Positions 22,745 through 34,379 of a DNA stretch of 64,000 nucleotides are shown in pieces (position 1 is the stretch's first letter; each line of letters begins with the position of its first letter). Origin of the DNA: Chlorops oryzae (taxonomy: Eukaryota > Arthropoda > Insecta > Diptera > Chloropidae); contig CM035807.1 in NCBI GenBank assembly GCA_020466095.1, positions 105,958,727-106,022,726 on the forward strand. The letters are read 5' to 3'. Under the pieces are notes generated by a model that worked only from the letters and a program-made list of their open reading frames with translations, did no database searches and was not told where the DNA came from. Position numbers and translations under genes: made by a program.

Positions 22745-24777
22745 AGGTTTTCTGTGCGGGATTGAAAAAAAAAATCTGCCATTTGAAGCTCACTGGGGAT
22801 ACCAAGAGTTTTGAAAATTTTTAAGCAAAAAACAAAATCACATCCTGTCTTATAGTGATGCTTAGAATACTTCTTCTTTCCGCAGAGAAAAATTTTTTGG
22901 GAAAAAACTCACGGGGAATAATTCTTTAGAATAGATCTGATTATATCGATTTAGAATTTTGATAAACATAGTATATCATCATTGTCCTTGTACCAAGGGC
23001 CCACCGGGCGTTTGAAAAATGGGGCTTCGTTACCTAAGAAAAAAAAAAAAAAAAAAAAACTGGGGCTTTTGCCCGGTTGCCCATGGGCCTAGTCCGCTCC
23101 TGCGTTGTACTCTAAGAAAAAACTTGTTATGAAAAAAAAATAAGATTTTTTTCCCATTTCCAAATGCCTATTAAATATTCCATTTTGCCTCCGTTCAGGT
23201 TTATTTTGTTTTCCTATGAAATAAGAGGATGAATTTAATAGCTGCTGAGACTATGTAATCTCCAATCAATTTGTATTTTCTATTTTCTTTATTATTTTAC
23301 CAAAGTTTTTCATGAATTTTCTATTTGCTCTTTTAGTAATACAACATCTTTCAGGCAGGTTCAGGATAATTTTTTTGTTTTTTTTTTATTACACCTGTTC
23401 CGAAGCACATACACTTTAGCTGCCTCTGTTAATAGTATCATGTTCCGCAATATTCAATAGTGTGTCTTACTAAATTGGCACGCTTGATTGCCTTCGAAGT
23501 TTATAAATGACTTGCAAAATAAAAATAATAAAAAAATAAAAAATTAAAAAAAAATGATAAAAAAAAATTGCAAATAAAAATCATTTCTGCATGGAATATT
23601 ATAAACGAAAAGGCAACCTTCAATCAATCACTGACATTTGTAGTTACAAGCAAAAATGTCGTGGGAGCACCTCACACAATCGGGAGTGACTATCAAACCA
23701 TGTCAGTGTATTGACAGTTTGACAATTACAACGGCAATATATAAAAGCTCACTCAGTCGTCGTCAGTCAGTCAGTGTTCAGCTGAGCCCGACTTCGAAGG
23801 GCAACAAACCTCATGAACACACATACGAAAACATCTTTATGGACATAACATATACACATACACATCCGCATACATATATATGTGTGTGTGTGTGTGTGTG
23901 CAGGCATACATACACGTTATTAAACAAGCAAATGAGTTTCACGTTACAAGTTGAAAGCTTTAGGGACAAATGAGAACTTATGAAGGAATCAGCGCAAACT
24001 ATACTTTATGTGTTTGTGTGGCTGTATGTATGTATGTTATGTATTTATGTTTTTGTGTGTCTTCACACGCCAATCGGGCAGCGTTTATTCATTTACACAG
24101 CATGACTTGGCACGATTGCAGAAAACTGAGTTGAACTTAGCTTATTAAACGGCAACTTTTCATAAAATCCAATACAAAACTCTGTGCACAACGACGTTGA
24201 ATTGAAAGCATAAATTGTAAATTAAAGTTTGTATTATGCAAAGGGAAATACGACGGCAAACCATACCATGACATACCACAGACACATACCGGCCGACCTG
24301 CAACCACGCCCAAGGACAGCGAGAACTTGTACACTCGTCCTGGCTGTGGGGAGAAGTGAAGCATGGAATGGCGGGAACGGTAGAAAACGATTCAGTTCAG
24401 AGAGAAAGCAGAAGGACGATGACGAAGGGCGAAGGACAGAGGACAGAGGATAGAGGACGAAAGGCGAAAGGAGGTGGCGCAAATGGGTAATGGAAAGTGC
24501 CAAAAATTTGAGTCCGAAGCATTGATGAAATATTTATGCGATGGCATGAGTATGCAGCAGCTCTAAGAGCGATTGTGGGTGGCCGCTTGTGTGAAAGGAT
24601 GTGTGGGTCTGTGTTTGGGTCTGGCCGAAGGTTTGTAGGCTTTGTGTTTGCGGTTTTGCTACTCTTACTGTTTATTCGGCACAAATTGTGCTCAAACAAA
24701 CTTTAACAAACTTTTCTTCTATTCGGACAGCAAATTTCCATATAATTTTGGCAGTCAAAACTGTGAAGACACATAGC

Positions 24778-24778
<1 letters not shown>
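22745..24778. other. intergenic sequence, no gene supported
   Basis: Holds A/T homopolymers (A near 23038-23059), a GGGCCCACCGGGC...GCCCGGTTGCCC imperfect inverted motif around 23000-23090, and a TG run at 23878-23900. Open frames at 23656, 24137 and 24234 have no motif. The TATATAAAAG near 23739, followed by TCAGTCAGTCAGTGTTCA near 23763-23780, looks like a TATA box with an initiator. No credible coding exon follows. Confidence 0.4.
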
Positions 24779-24813
<35 letters not shown>

Positions 24814-24831
24814 GAGAGAGAGAGAGAGAGA
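24779..24831. repeat. (GA)n microsatellite
   Basis: Nearly pure GA dinucleotide repeat of about 50 bp with one T interruption at 24811. It may bind GAGA-type factors, but no gene lies nearby. Confidence 0.9.
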
Positions 24832-24839
24832 AAGGGAAA

Positions 24840-26229
24840 AAGATAGAGAACGTGGATAGAGCAACGACGTTGAGGGAATTTCGAGACAGCAGATTGATGA
24901 AATTTAAGCATTTTCTTCGGTTTCTTACTCTCAATTAAATTCAATTGCTTCAAAAATATTTATGACGGGCCATTTTGAAGCAAATGGAATTGTGAATTGA
25001 CTGGGCGGATATTCGCCGTTTTGAAGTTGTGCAGCGATGTCGAAGGACCTCATAATTAAATAGCCTTAAGAACTGTAATTACGAACTTTTGTTTGCTACA
25101 AGGAATATGCTTATAGCATCAAATAAATTAGAAGTTGGTAGGCATAAGTGGAAGTGTTTCTCAGTTAAATGAGCACTTCGAACTCTTGAAGAAATGTTAC
25201 GAGCAAATGATGCCTAAAGAGATGGCATTGAATGTCCTCTCTTTTAATTAAATTCAAAAGATGTACTTCTTTTTTTTTTTGTTTTTCTTTTTTGGAAAAA
25301 TAAATGCTTTTCTCATCTCTCAAGTATCCGAATGTCCTTTTTTTTCTCAATCGACTGAATGTCTGTCTCGTTACTCGTGTCTTGTAAGCTTTTGTTCACG
25401 AAAGTAATAAATCCGCTCTTAAGTACTGACCTACTCTACTGACTTAAGAGTTAAGCCTTTTGAACTACGAGAAAGTGCAATAAAAATATGTCAACGTCGC
25501 TTCGGGACGAAAAAAAAAAGAAAAAAAAAATAGTAAGTACAATAAAAAAGAGAAAAAAAAATTTCAAAATAAAAGAAAAACAATGGAAGAAATAACAAAG
25601 ATCGCACGAAACAAACAGGAGCATGGAGCAAAGCAAAGCAAAGCAGAGCAGAGCAGAGCGTGGCAAAGCAAGGAATAAATAAATAAGAAGATGTAAGGAT
25701 TCATCTCATCGCATCGTGTTGGGTCGCGTTTTTATGCTCCTTGCAGCGTTAAAAGTTTACGCGATTCGTTTTCACATTTCAATGCAGACATTTCATTATG
25801 CTCGACGCTTGTGTTTGCTTTCAACAATGCCGAACGCCGAACGCCGAGTGCCGCAGTCGAAGTCGAAGTTTAAAGCTCGGCTGCAGTATGGATAGGAAGT
25901 GGGCGCGTGCTGTGCTTTGTCAACGCATTCCATTCCCACAGATGAGTGGCGTTTTTAAGTTGTAAGAAAATCTAGCTGTAAGCAGATTACATTGCAGATC
26001 GTATCTTCGTTGATGCTCAAAGGAAAAGATATTGCTGTTTGAACCCGAAGGCGATGCTGTCAAGTGAAAATCTAGTCGAGCAAATAAAAGTGATATTGAA
26101 GAAACTAATGAAAATCACCGATATGCCTATGTATTTCAATTGAGGGAAATTAAGTGACAGAATCGAAATGAATAAATCGCGATTTGTTTCGTCGATTATG
26201 TCACAATGCTCTAGATAAGATAAGATAAG
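24840..26229. other. intergenic sequence, no gene supported
   Basis: Contains AGCAA/AGCAG pentamer repeats at about 25623-25660, A-rich runs and no supportable gene. A short TAAGA pentamer run (26214-26234) lies at the edge of the LINE remnant that follows. Confidence 0.45.
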
Positions 26230-26230
26230 A

Positions 26231-26880
26231 TTAGATTTGAATTGTGTTTGGGACCCAAGTCTCCACGTCACCGCATCCTACAAGGATTATTGTGACTACC
26301 CTTTTCGAATTCCATAGGCGAGTGGCATTTAAAAAATCCGTGATATCCCGTAGAGATACCATACCAATCTCCATTGTTGAAGGGGAAGGCGAGGTATAAG
26401 GAACGAAGTCTGAGTCTCGCAAGACTCGGCACATTATGTGCTCCGATGTCACGTCTTTCAACAGCTGTCGTCTCTAGCTAAGCCAAGATTCGACAGGTGT
26501 TTGTTTACTTTAAAAGTCCGTGTTTAAATTAAGAGAGACACTGGAAGGAAACACATGAGAGTGACAAAGACGAAAGACATTCCATCTCCGTTTTTCTCAT
26601 GTGTTTCCTTCCAATGTCTCGGATTTTGTTTCCGTGTTTAAACCGGGACAATGTCCAGTAAGAAAGCCTGTAGCAAGTCGAATTCCAGTCCTGTTTAGCA
26701 GTAGGAGCTCTTAAGTTCTGGCCTTTGAGAAGTCTGGCTTGAAATCTCTAGCTTGTCTGTGGCCGGTAATGTCGTTCCATTCAGTCTGAGAAACTCCATG
26801 ACGGAACCCAGAATGGTCTAGGTTCATCAGCTTTCTCATTCCCTTCAAATCCACTGTCCGTTTTTCGCCATAGCCGTAGC
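26231..26880 (-). pseudogene. decayed LINE ORF2 remnant (RNase H to C-terminal zinc knuckle)
   Basis: On the minus strand, 26880 to about 26800 reads SGFEGNEKADE, the conserved GNEKADE block of a LINE-encoded RNase H. Further on, about 26685-26640 reads TGFLTGHCPG, matching the TGHC block usual after RNase H. From 26450 the 76-codon frame (26231-26461) reads TSEHIMCRVL, the decayed SEHVLCECP zinc-knuckle region, then SLRDITDFLNATRLWN, a typical C-terminal LRD-F motif of Jockey/R1-like ORF2. A 26-bp inverted repeat interrupts it near 26535-26620. It is broken by stops and lacks the reverse transcriptase. Confidence 0.7.
26535..26620. repeat. 26-bp inverted repeat (hairpin) inside LINE remnant
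   Basis: GAGACACTGGAAGGAAACAC...ATGAGA at 26535-26560 is matched in inverse at 26595-26620 (25 of 26 bases), leaving a 34-nt loop. TCCGTGTTTAAA occurs on both sides (26517-26528 and 26631-26642). The unit between the direct repeats could be a tiny inserted element or a pre-miRNA-like hairpin. The placement fits an insertion splitting the LINE ORF. Confidence 0.7.
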
Positions 26881-26889
26881 CGCTATGGG

Positions 26890-27807
26890 GGCGAGCCCTT
26901 AATCGAATCGATTTAACGAAACCCTTTGCTTCTCACGTTCAACAAGTTCGACCTCCAGCGATGACGGCACAGTCTATGATCGCAACCGCTAAGACGCGCC
27001 TCGCCGTTCCGCATGTATTCGACAAAAATCTCTGATCAGAGCGCGCGATAGAAAAACTTATATCGCAGTAGTGAATTTATCACAAGTCAAAAGTGAAGTT
27101 ATCTGTGTACCGCCACGAAGGCAAGCCTTTTTTCTTTTCTTTAAATGAAAAACATTTTGTCAACTAAAAAAAAATATTAAATACTTTAATCGCGTCGCGC
27201 AACCGCCGGCAAACAAAAATTAAAAACCAACAGGAGTTCTCTCACATCTTCATCTTGAATAACAGATACGTCAGCCCTTAATTGTCTCTGACATTAACAT
27301 CAACTATGCCATAGCATCCAAACGAGGTGGAGTCTGTTTTGGGATGCAGATTCAATAAGAACCAGCAGACATTCCCATACTTATTTAGACGTAATTCTAA
27401 AGGAGTAAAGTACCAGTAGTGCTGCTTTGCTCTCAGAGAATGTATCGATGTTTTTACCGTTGGTGGATGTGCCTTCATATTATCTCAGACAGAGTTCAAT
27501 TGCGTGAATTTCGGCTGAAATACTAAAATTTTGTTTATCAATTTCTTTCTTTAATTTGATATGAAGGATTGGTGTTCTGCGTAAGCAAAAAGTTTTGTTT
27601 TAATCCAAAATTTTGTAAACTACTTTAGTTGACGTATGTATGTATGTACGTATGAGTTTAAATCTACACATATAGGTACGACTTATACAAACAGGACTAC
27701 TCCAGTTTCCAATTCTAGCAGAAAATACCTGGCAGCCTTTAGAGCTTGTGGGATATGTTCGGGAAGCTCAAAACAGGGCTATCGGGGTTTGTTTCGTTGT
27801 TTCTCCA
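26890..27807. other. intergenic sequence, no gene supported
   Basis: A tRNA-like string on the minus strand near 27003-26935 (TTAGCGGTTGCGATC then GAGGTCGAACTTG) resembles box A and box B but is not a complete tRNA. The minus frame 27278-27478 has no motif. Otherwise plain sequence. Confidence 0.4.
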
Positions 27808-27810
27808 TTA

Positions 27811-28010
27811 GGCTGAGAACACACCAGATCAAACGAAACGAAAAGAAACGTTTTCGATTCGTCAGTCAAGAGAAACCCTTTTCTTTCTTAGTCAAAACCG
27901 TTTCGTTTTGACTAATCTGGTGTGTTTGCTCTTATAAGGCCCCATGGACTGTTGTTTTTGAAAACGTTTTGTTTCCGTTACGCTTCGTTTGATCTGGTGT
28001 GTTCGCAGCC
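27811..28010. mobile_element. 200-bp Harbinger-like MITE with TTA duplication
   Basis: Starts GGCTGAGAACACACCAGATC and ends with the inverse (read inward GGCTGCGAACACACCAGATC). That is one mismatch over 20 bases, and the match continues through AAACGAA. TTA flanks both sides (27808-27810 and 28011-28013), the duplication type of PIF/Harbinger elements. A third copy of the terminal motif (AATCTGGTGTGTTTGCTCTTATAAGG) lies inside near 27914-27940, so the element is internally repeated. No coding capacity. Confidence 0.82.
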
Positions 28011-28013
28011 TTA

Positions 28014-29530
28014 TGGGTCGATTGTGAGATTTATTACCTATGATTATAAATAACGATTATTTCTTTTTTATTAAATTTCATTTTAACCTATATACATTTA
28101 ATTAAAAAAAACATATTGCTTCTATGAATTCGTGCATTTAATGTAACAATTAATAAATCCAACTAAATAAACACTCTGCATTGTGTGTCTGTGTGTGTGT
28201 GTGTGTGCTGATTGCAGTTTAAACCCATAAAACAGTGAAACAATAAAAAGCAATTTTGCAGGATATTACGCTTTTGTGTTTGAACCCTTGCTTTGCGCGC
28301 TGTCTACCTGTAATCGGGCCAACTGGAAAGTGGAAAGTGGTTTCAGGCGATGGTTGAGCAAACAAAACGTGATTGTTTTCATGAATTTGCTTAAACGTGT
28401 TTTCAATTTAATTAATTAATTTTGTTTTTTATTTTGTTCTTGCTTTCGCTTATGCAAAAGCTGTTGTTTGCCAGTTTTTTTTTTTTTTTTTGTGATTAAT
28501 TTTTGCTCATAGTGCCGCGCAGGAGGACAATGAATCGCTTAACTAAAAACGTCTTTTGTGTAAATAAAAGTTTATTTTCTCACGACGAGATTTTCCATAA
28601 CGAAAATCTAATTAATGCGGCTCGTTTTATTTTACGCGTGACTCTACGTGACTAAATGAAGTGTTTTCATAATTTTTGTTTTTTATAAGATTTTTTTCCT
28701 TTTTTTTTTGGACAGTTTTTAATTATGTGTTCATTAAAATTTGGGTAAAAGTTTTATACAAAAAGTATTTTCAAAAGAATTATTTTTTACTAATAATTTT
28801 ATTGTTTGAATAAATTTTGCTTGAATGTGGATTGAATTTACGATCGTTTTTATGAAATATATAAATCCTTAAGTGTAAACAGATTTTATGTTTAACTCTA
28901 GCTCCTGAAAACACGCGAAAAACTGCCCCAAGTTCGTAATTATACCTGAGTCTACACTCTAGCCACCATGCCAGCTGAGTAAGTAGATACTACATTTGCT
29001 TCGAGTTGAGACTTTAAAAACTGGAGTCCAAATCAGAATCGCTGCAGCCTGAGCTTCCATTGCTCTAAGTTCCGTTTATTAGGTAGAAAATGCTGATTCG
29101 GTCCTTCGATATCGTGCACTTTCTTCGGTTGTTTTGTCGTTGTCGCAGGTCAGTCTCCGATATTAACTCAGAACAATCGACCCAATTAATAGTGCTGAAT
29201 CGCATTTCTTCGTTGCTGGTGTCGTTGGCATTTATGCTACTTTCTTCTGCCCATCATTCTGCTTGGTGATCGTTTTTTTGGTCACTGCACGGCCGCTTGT
29301 GTGTGGTGTTGTCGTTTCGCAATATCAAGCTCAGTCAATCCCAGTAGTCAGTAGGTCGCCCCCGATATTTGTGACATTCCAAAGTGCCAGTCCTTGATGA
29401 CTAGCCGTTTCACCTACCACATGAACCTGAAAGAGTAGATAGGCCTCAGCTCACATTTCCGTATTCGCTGCGTATGATTGTTTTTGCTGTTGTCTACTTT
29501 TACCACGCATTCTGATCATTTGTCCGTCAA
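28014..29530. other. intergenic sequence, no gene supported
   Basis: A short GT run near 28190-28206 and T/A homopolymers are present. No coding region or RNA gene could be supported. Confidence 0.45.
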
Positions 29531-29534
29531 GCGT

Positions 29535-29660
29535 TTGATAGCTCAGTGGTTCAAACTGTGATTCGACAGCCAGGATGTTCGGGGTTCAATCCCTGCGGGC
29601 GGCGAGAATTTTTCCTAAATTTTTTACTTTTTTTATAAATTAGAGTTTTTTTTTTTTTTG
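29535..29660 (+). mobile_element. tRNA-headed SINE-like fragment 1
   Basis: Box A TAGCTCAGTGG at 29539-29549 and box B GGTTCAATCCC at 29583-29593 have tRNA spacing, but the acceptor arms do not pair, so it is not a working tRNA gene. The head is followed by GGCGAGAATTTTT, closely matching the GGCGAGAAAATTT that follows the next tRNA-like head at 29.85 kb. A T-rich stretch follows. Confidence 0.6.
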
Positions 29661-29837
29661 TTCAGTAATTTTGGAAGACAAACATTTTCCCCTACATTTT
29701 TAAGGTTTTATTATTTTTTTTTTTAATGGTTCATTTTCAACTAAACAATTTTTGGAGTGAAAAAATTCGTTAAATACGTTTCCCAAAATCTGAGCAACGC
29801 TAAACTCAACTGAGCATTTTGACCAAGAAATTAAATT

Positions 29838-30290
29838 CGTTCGTTTAGCGTAATGGTTAAGGCGTTCGCCCAGCGATCTTGGTGGTCAGCGGTTCGAGGC
29901 TCGCTGGAGGCGAGAAAATTTAAAGAGAAGTAAGATAAAAAAGATTTAAAATAAAAAATAGATAAACAAAAAAATATAATAATTAATATTATAAATAAAT
30001 TTAAGAAAAGTCAAAACAAGAAATGAATTTTTTCTTTTTTCTCAGTCGCTGGTGCTAGGCCATTTTCCTGCCCCTTTTCGCTAGCGAAATGACTGGTTAA
30101 AGGTGGCGCATAAAAGGGCGACCTGTCCCCGGCAATGAGATCGTAATGTTAAATTCGCCAGCGTCTTGGATAGGAAAGGGACCGATCCCCGACACCCAGT
30201 GACTAGTGAAATCGCTAGTGTGGTGGTGGCTCCGCTGACTACTGGGATGTGCTGACGCTTGTTCTTGTATTGTTGTTGTAATTATATCAT
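29838..30290 (+). mobile_element. tRNA-headed SINE-like element 2
   Basis: Box A TAGCGTAATGG (29846-29856) and box B GGTTCGAGGCTC (from 29891) are followed by GGCGAGAAAATTT, an A-rich stretch, and then a G+C-richer body (30045-30260). The body contains CTAGCGAAATGACT and its partial inverse AGTGACTAGTGAAATCGCTAG. The 3' end is TTGTTGTTGTAATTAT. TTGTTGTTGTA tails are common at the 3' ends of fly SINEs and LINEs. The boundaries are inferred, and I found no clear target duplication. Confidence 0.55.
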
Positions 30291-30309
30291 AATATATAAT
30301 GGGTGGCCA

Positions 30310-32030
30310 GTGACGGTGAAAATGAGTGGACATATATGCATTCATGTTTGAGTCAAAACGTAACTCAGAACATCTGGAGTGCCCTGAAGTTTCCAGTTAA
30401 GAAATTAAGATCGAAATCGGTGCTCTCCAGAATGATTGAAATTCTCCGAAAAGCGCAATCGTACTTTTCTCTTACCTTAATTGAAATTTTCTCAATTTTA
30501 AATTTCCAAGTAGATCACTAGTTCAGCAACCCTTGCACATTTACTTCATCTCTTCAATATTGCACTCCAAAAAAAAAAAAAAAAAACTTTGCTCACTCAT
30601 AGGAATAAACGCTCAAAAATATGCTCCATTATTTTTCCCTTTATTCAATTGCGAGGAATCTAAAAGCATTTGAGAGAGAAAAAAAGAAAATGAAATGGCT
30701 GCAAAGCATACAATTTAATAATATTTTTGCAGATAAAAGCAAGTTTTACTGCATAAAAAAAAGACGCCCCGTTTATCCGCGCGCTTTTCAAACATTTTCA
30801 TTTTCATTTTCGTTTTCATTTCATTTCATTTGTACCTACCGCTCTGGTGCAATAGTGCAGCATATATTCTGACACAAATTTCTATACGTTATTTAAAAAA
30901 ATATATAAAAAATAAAACAAGAGAAAACGCTTCCACCTTTTCTCCTTTTCATACTCGCATGTGGAAATGGAAAATATTGCAAAAGGAAGTATTTTTTAAT
31001 ATTTCCTACAGGCAAAAGGCAAAGGTATTTGCTGTTTGCGCGCATTTTATATAATATTCATACGTTTCTCGGCGTTTATTTCTTCTAAAAAAAAAAAAAA
31101 AAAAAAAACATACGGGTGACTGAGTGAAAAAAGTGGGGAAAGAGAGCGAAAGAGCGAGAAGAAAAATCCAACTAAAATGGATATGAAATCTTGAAATGCT
31201 TCAGCTCCCTCGAGCTTACTGTAAGCATTCTCTTTTGCTTTAGTTTAGCATCAAACAAAAGCCCATGGAAAATAAAGCCGAGATACAGGGTAAGACTCAA
31301 GATGAGATATTTCCGTAATTTTTTTTTTTAAGATTTTATTTGATTTTATATATTTGAGAAAATTGAAGAGGAATAAACATATGTAAGTAATAAAGTCCAA
31401 ATAGACGATGTACCCTTCCTCTTCGTTATTACAAAACTTTGAAGCACCCTGTTCCAAAGTAAACGTGTGTATTAAAGTTCTGCTGCCGTTGCTGTTCGGA
31501 CATTTCTGCAAAATATTGTATTCAGCAACGTGGAAGGAAAAAAAAATTCATCCTATAAATTCACGTTGCTTCGGTAAATTTGCTTAAAAAAGAGAAAAAT
31601 CCTTTATAGCATATTTTTTGGCGTTTCCCAGTGAAATTCAATTTATGTTTGCATAGCTTAAGGCAGTATGTTTTGGAATTTTCTAAATAAATTTTCGTTC
31701 TATTTCAGTTTTTTCCTGCCATATGGGAAGAATGGCTTAAAGCCTTTAAGCACTAAAGCGAACTAGCCAGCGATGAGAATGAAAAAAACGAATTCAGGTA
31801 ACTCTTTTTTATATTTTCTATTTCTGTACAACATCTTTTCCTGCTAATTGATCATAAAAACAAAACAACTCCAAATGTTTGCATTCAAGGGTTCCATTTA
31901 ATCGAAAAGACCAAAATTATGAAAACATTTTATTTCGCCCCGGGGAATAACTCCAATTCAAAAATAGAAAGGAAAAAATAGACAACCCTCTCAATTCATT
32001 TTCACCTGAGTTCAAACTCGAGAGCTTACA
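30310..32030. other. intergenic sequence, no gene supported
   Basis: Homopolymer A runs near 30568-30586 and 31087-31108. No gene: short frames at 30303, 30621 and 31251 lack motifs. Confidence 0.45.
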
Positions 32031-32032
32031 TC

Positions 32033-32690
32033 CCAGCAACCATTCTGAGAACATTTTGGAGTCATATACGACTCTTTCCGCTCTCATATCTGACTCTTAT
32101 TTCCTTTTAAATATGAGCCATATATGACTCCTATCGCACTCATATCTAACTCTTTTTTCCGCTCAAATAAGAGCCATATATGACTCTTTCCGCACCCATA
32201 TTAGACTTTTTTTCCGATCATATAAGAACCATATGGGACTCTTACCGCACTCATATTTGACTAATTTTTTCACTCAAATAAGAGCCATATATGAATTCTA
32301 TCGCACTCATATTTATGAGTTTAAAAAGACTCAAAAAATTTGGGTGATATTTATAATCGTATGCTGTAAAAAAATTTTTTGATTAATACACACACATTTA
32401 TCGATTTTTACGTATTTATAATTTCAAATATTTTTTTCAATGTTCATATCTCTTCTCTCCTCTTTGGGATTTGAACCTCGGAACTCTCGCTTTCTAGCCA
32501 TGTGCTTACCCATGACACCGAGTTAGCTAAAACGAAGGTCGGGGATCTTTTTCGTTTATAAGTTTAAAGTCAAATTAAAAAAATTTTTTTTTTTTTTCGA
32601 CATATTTCTGATTCATATAGGACTCATAAATACGAGCCCCTTATATTCAACATATTTTAGACTCATTACGGGCTTAAACATACATACCAA
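32033..32690 (-). mobile_element. GAGTC-rich TIR element, copy B
   Basis: Begins CCCAGCAACCATTCTGAG, the family terminus. From 32055 to 32320 there are four or five imperfect tandem units of about 60 bp of the form GAGCCATATATGACTC...CGCACTCATAT. On the minus strand 32525-32462 reads a tRNA-like segment (CGGTGTCATGGGTAAGCAC...GAGTTCCGAGGTTCAAATCCC) with a good box B. The far terminus is not clear near 32690, and the element may be truncated there. Confidence 0.7.
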
Positions 32691-33869
32691 ACAAATATAC
32701 ATAGATATTTAAGTAAAAAACTATTAATTTTCCCGTTTTATGTTCATTCCCTTTGAAAATCAAATCAATCAATCTGCTATGTCATCTAATCCACTCTATT
32801 TCTCTCTTCTCCAAATGCAATGTGTTTAAATGTTGATATTTAATTCAGTTTCCTCCTTTTCTCATTCTTCATTGCAAAAAGTACGCACAGCCGTTAGAAA
32901 AGGGAGTAACAACGAACTTCTTTGTCATGCAAACATATGCATTCCTACTAAAATCTTCAACATGCGAAAAGTACTAAAAATTTCAACACTGAACATACCA
33001 TCGATCAGCTCTCTTTGTTCTTGCCTTGAGGAGCTGTCAGTTTAATTTCGCCATTTATGAGTTCTCGCGTGCTTTTCATACGATGCATTATTTTTCGTGG
33101 AAATATCGGTTAAAACTACGAGGAAGTGAAGAAAATGAGTGTGTAACGTGATTTTCAATACCATCTCCTTCGTTTTTATACAAAGGTTTCAATAGCAAAG
33201 CGATGTATTTAGTAAAAATGAGTGAAAAGAAATATGCGAAAATTATAAGCCTGAAGCAATTGTTAGTGTAATGCGCATTGACAAAATTGACCGAAAACAT
33301 TGAGGTTATGGTTAGAAGGCGCAAACTGCAATTGTCAAATCATCGCATGTTCCATGAATTTTGGCAATGTTTTCGTGAAATCATGCAAATGTGGACAGCT
33401 TTCTTATAAATCGATTTAAATATATGAACAAGTTGAAGAAGAAAGTTACTATTCAAGATAAAATTTAACGAAAAATGTGTTCAAAATAGTTTCTATAGAA
33501 TAAATCACTGGAAATTTTCATGAAAAGGCTTTTTTAAATTAATTAGAAGGAGAATTTGCCTTTTTAAAGCGATATATAAGGTAATTTGTCTATCAAAGAA
33601 GTACAAAAGTACTCTCATCTAAGAGTTTTGTTTCTCTTTTGACAGATTTTGGATACTTGAACGATTTATGACAGTTATTAAGGCTACGAATGCGATTGAC
33701 TCCGAAGAACCGTTTGAAATGTAGCAATTGGTAAGTGCAATGAAATTATAATTTTACTGAACTCTTTTTTTTTATTTGAACATATTACATATACAATGTA
33801 CCTACATATTATACATATTTACATACGATTTACTTATAATTTCAACGATTACACTGAGATTAATGGTGA
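32691..33869. other. spacer between element copies B and C, no gene
   Basis: AT-rich sequence without supported genes. It lies between two partial copies of the same element and could be an insertion that split a single ancestral copy. Confidence 0.4.
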
Positions 33870-34321
33870 TTTGGTTATTTATGAGATTAAAAAGACTCAC
33901 AAATTTTGGGTGATATTTATAATCGTATGCTGTAAAAAAATATATTCATTAATACACACACATTTATCGATTTTTACGTATTTATAATTTCAAATATTTT
34001 TTTCAATGTTCATATCTCTTCTCTCCTCTGTGGGATTTGAACCTCGGAACTCTCGCTTTCTAGTCATGTGCTTACCCATGACACCGAGTTAGCTAAAACG
34101 AAAGTCGGGGATTTTTTTCGTTTATAAGTTTAAAGTCAAATTAAAAAAATTTTTTTTTCTTCGACATATTTCTGATTCATATAGGACTTATAAATACGAG
34201 TCTCCAATTTTCGACAACTCTGACTCATTTAGACTCCTAAATATGAGCATCTTTTTTTCAACATATTTTTGACTCATTTCGGACTCATATTTCGGAGTAC
34301 TCAGAAAATGTTTTCTGGGTA
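33870..34321 (-). mobile_element. GAGTC-rich TIR element, copy C (5' truncated)
   Basis: From about 33880 the sequence repeats copy B almost base for base (TTGGGTGATATTTATAATCG through TCGACATATTTCTGATTC), including the tRNA-like segment at 34027-34092. It then continues into GACTC-rich sequence and ends with GAAAATGTTTTCTGGGT, the inverse of the family terminus. The left GAGTC tandem units are missing. Confidence 0.72.
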
Positions 34322-34338
34322 TTTATATGTATTTTTGT

Positions 34339-34340
<2 letters not shown>

Positions 34341-34374
<34 letters not shown>
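34341..34374. repeat. (TG)17 microsatellite
   Basis: Pure TG dinucleotide repeat of 34 bp. Confidence 0.95.
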
Positions 34375-34375
<1 letters not shown>

Positions 34376-34379
34376 ATTT

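Noticed and set aside
22980..23100. GGGCCCACCGGGC...GCCCGGTTGCCCATGGGCC imperfect inverted motif as a MITE
   Set aside because: Short, interrupted by a poly-A run, with no target duplication; probably a fragment of an unidentified repeat.
23739..23780. TATATAAAAG followed by TCAGTCAGTCAGTGTTCA as a core promoter
   Set aside because: It looks like a TATA box plus initiator, but no credible exon or RNA follows, so it is left uncalled.
32462..32525. tRNA-like segment as a functional tRNA gene, with similar ones at 29.5, 29.9, 38.2, 38.4, 46.8 and 56.3 kb
   Set aside because: Box A/B-like words are present, but the acceptor stems do not pair and most sit inside dispersed repeats; treated as SINE or element promoters.
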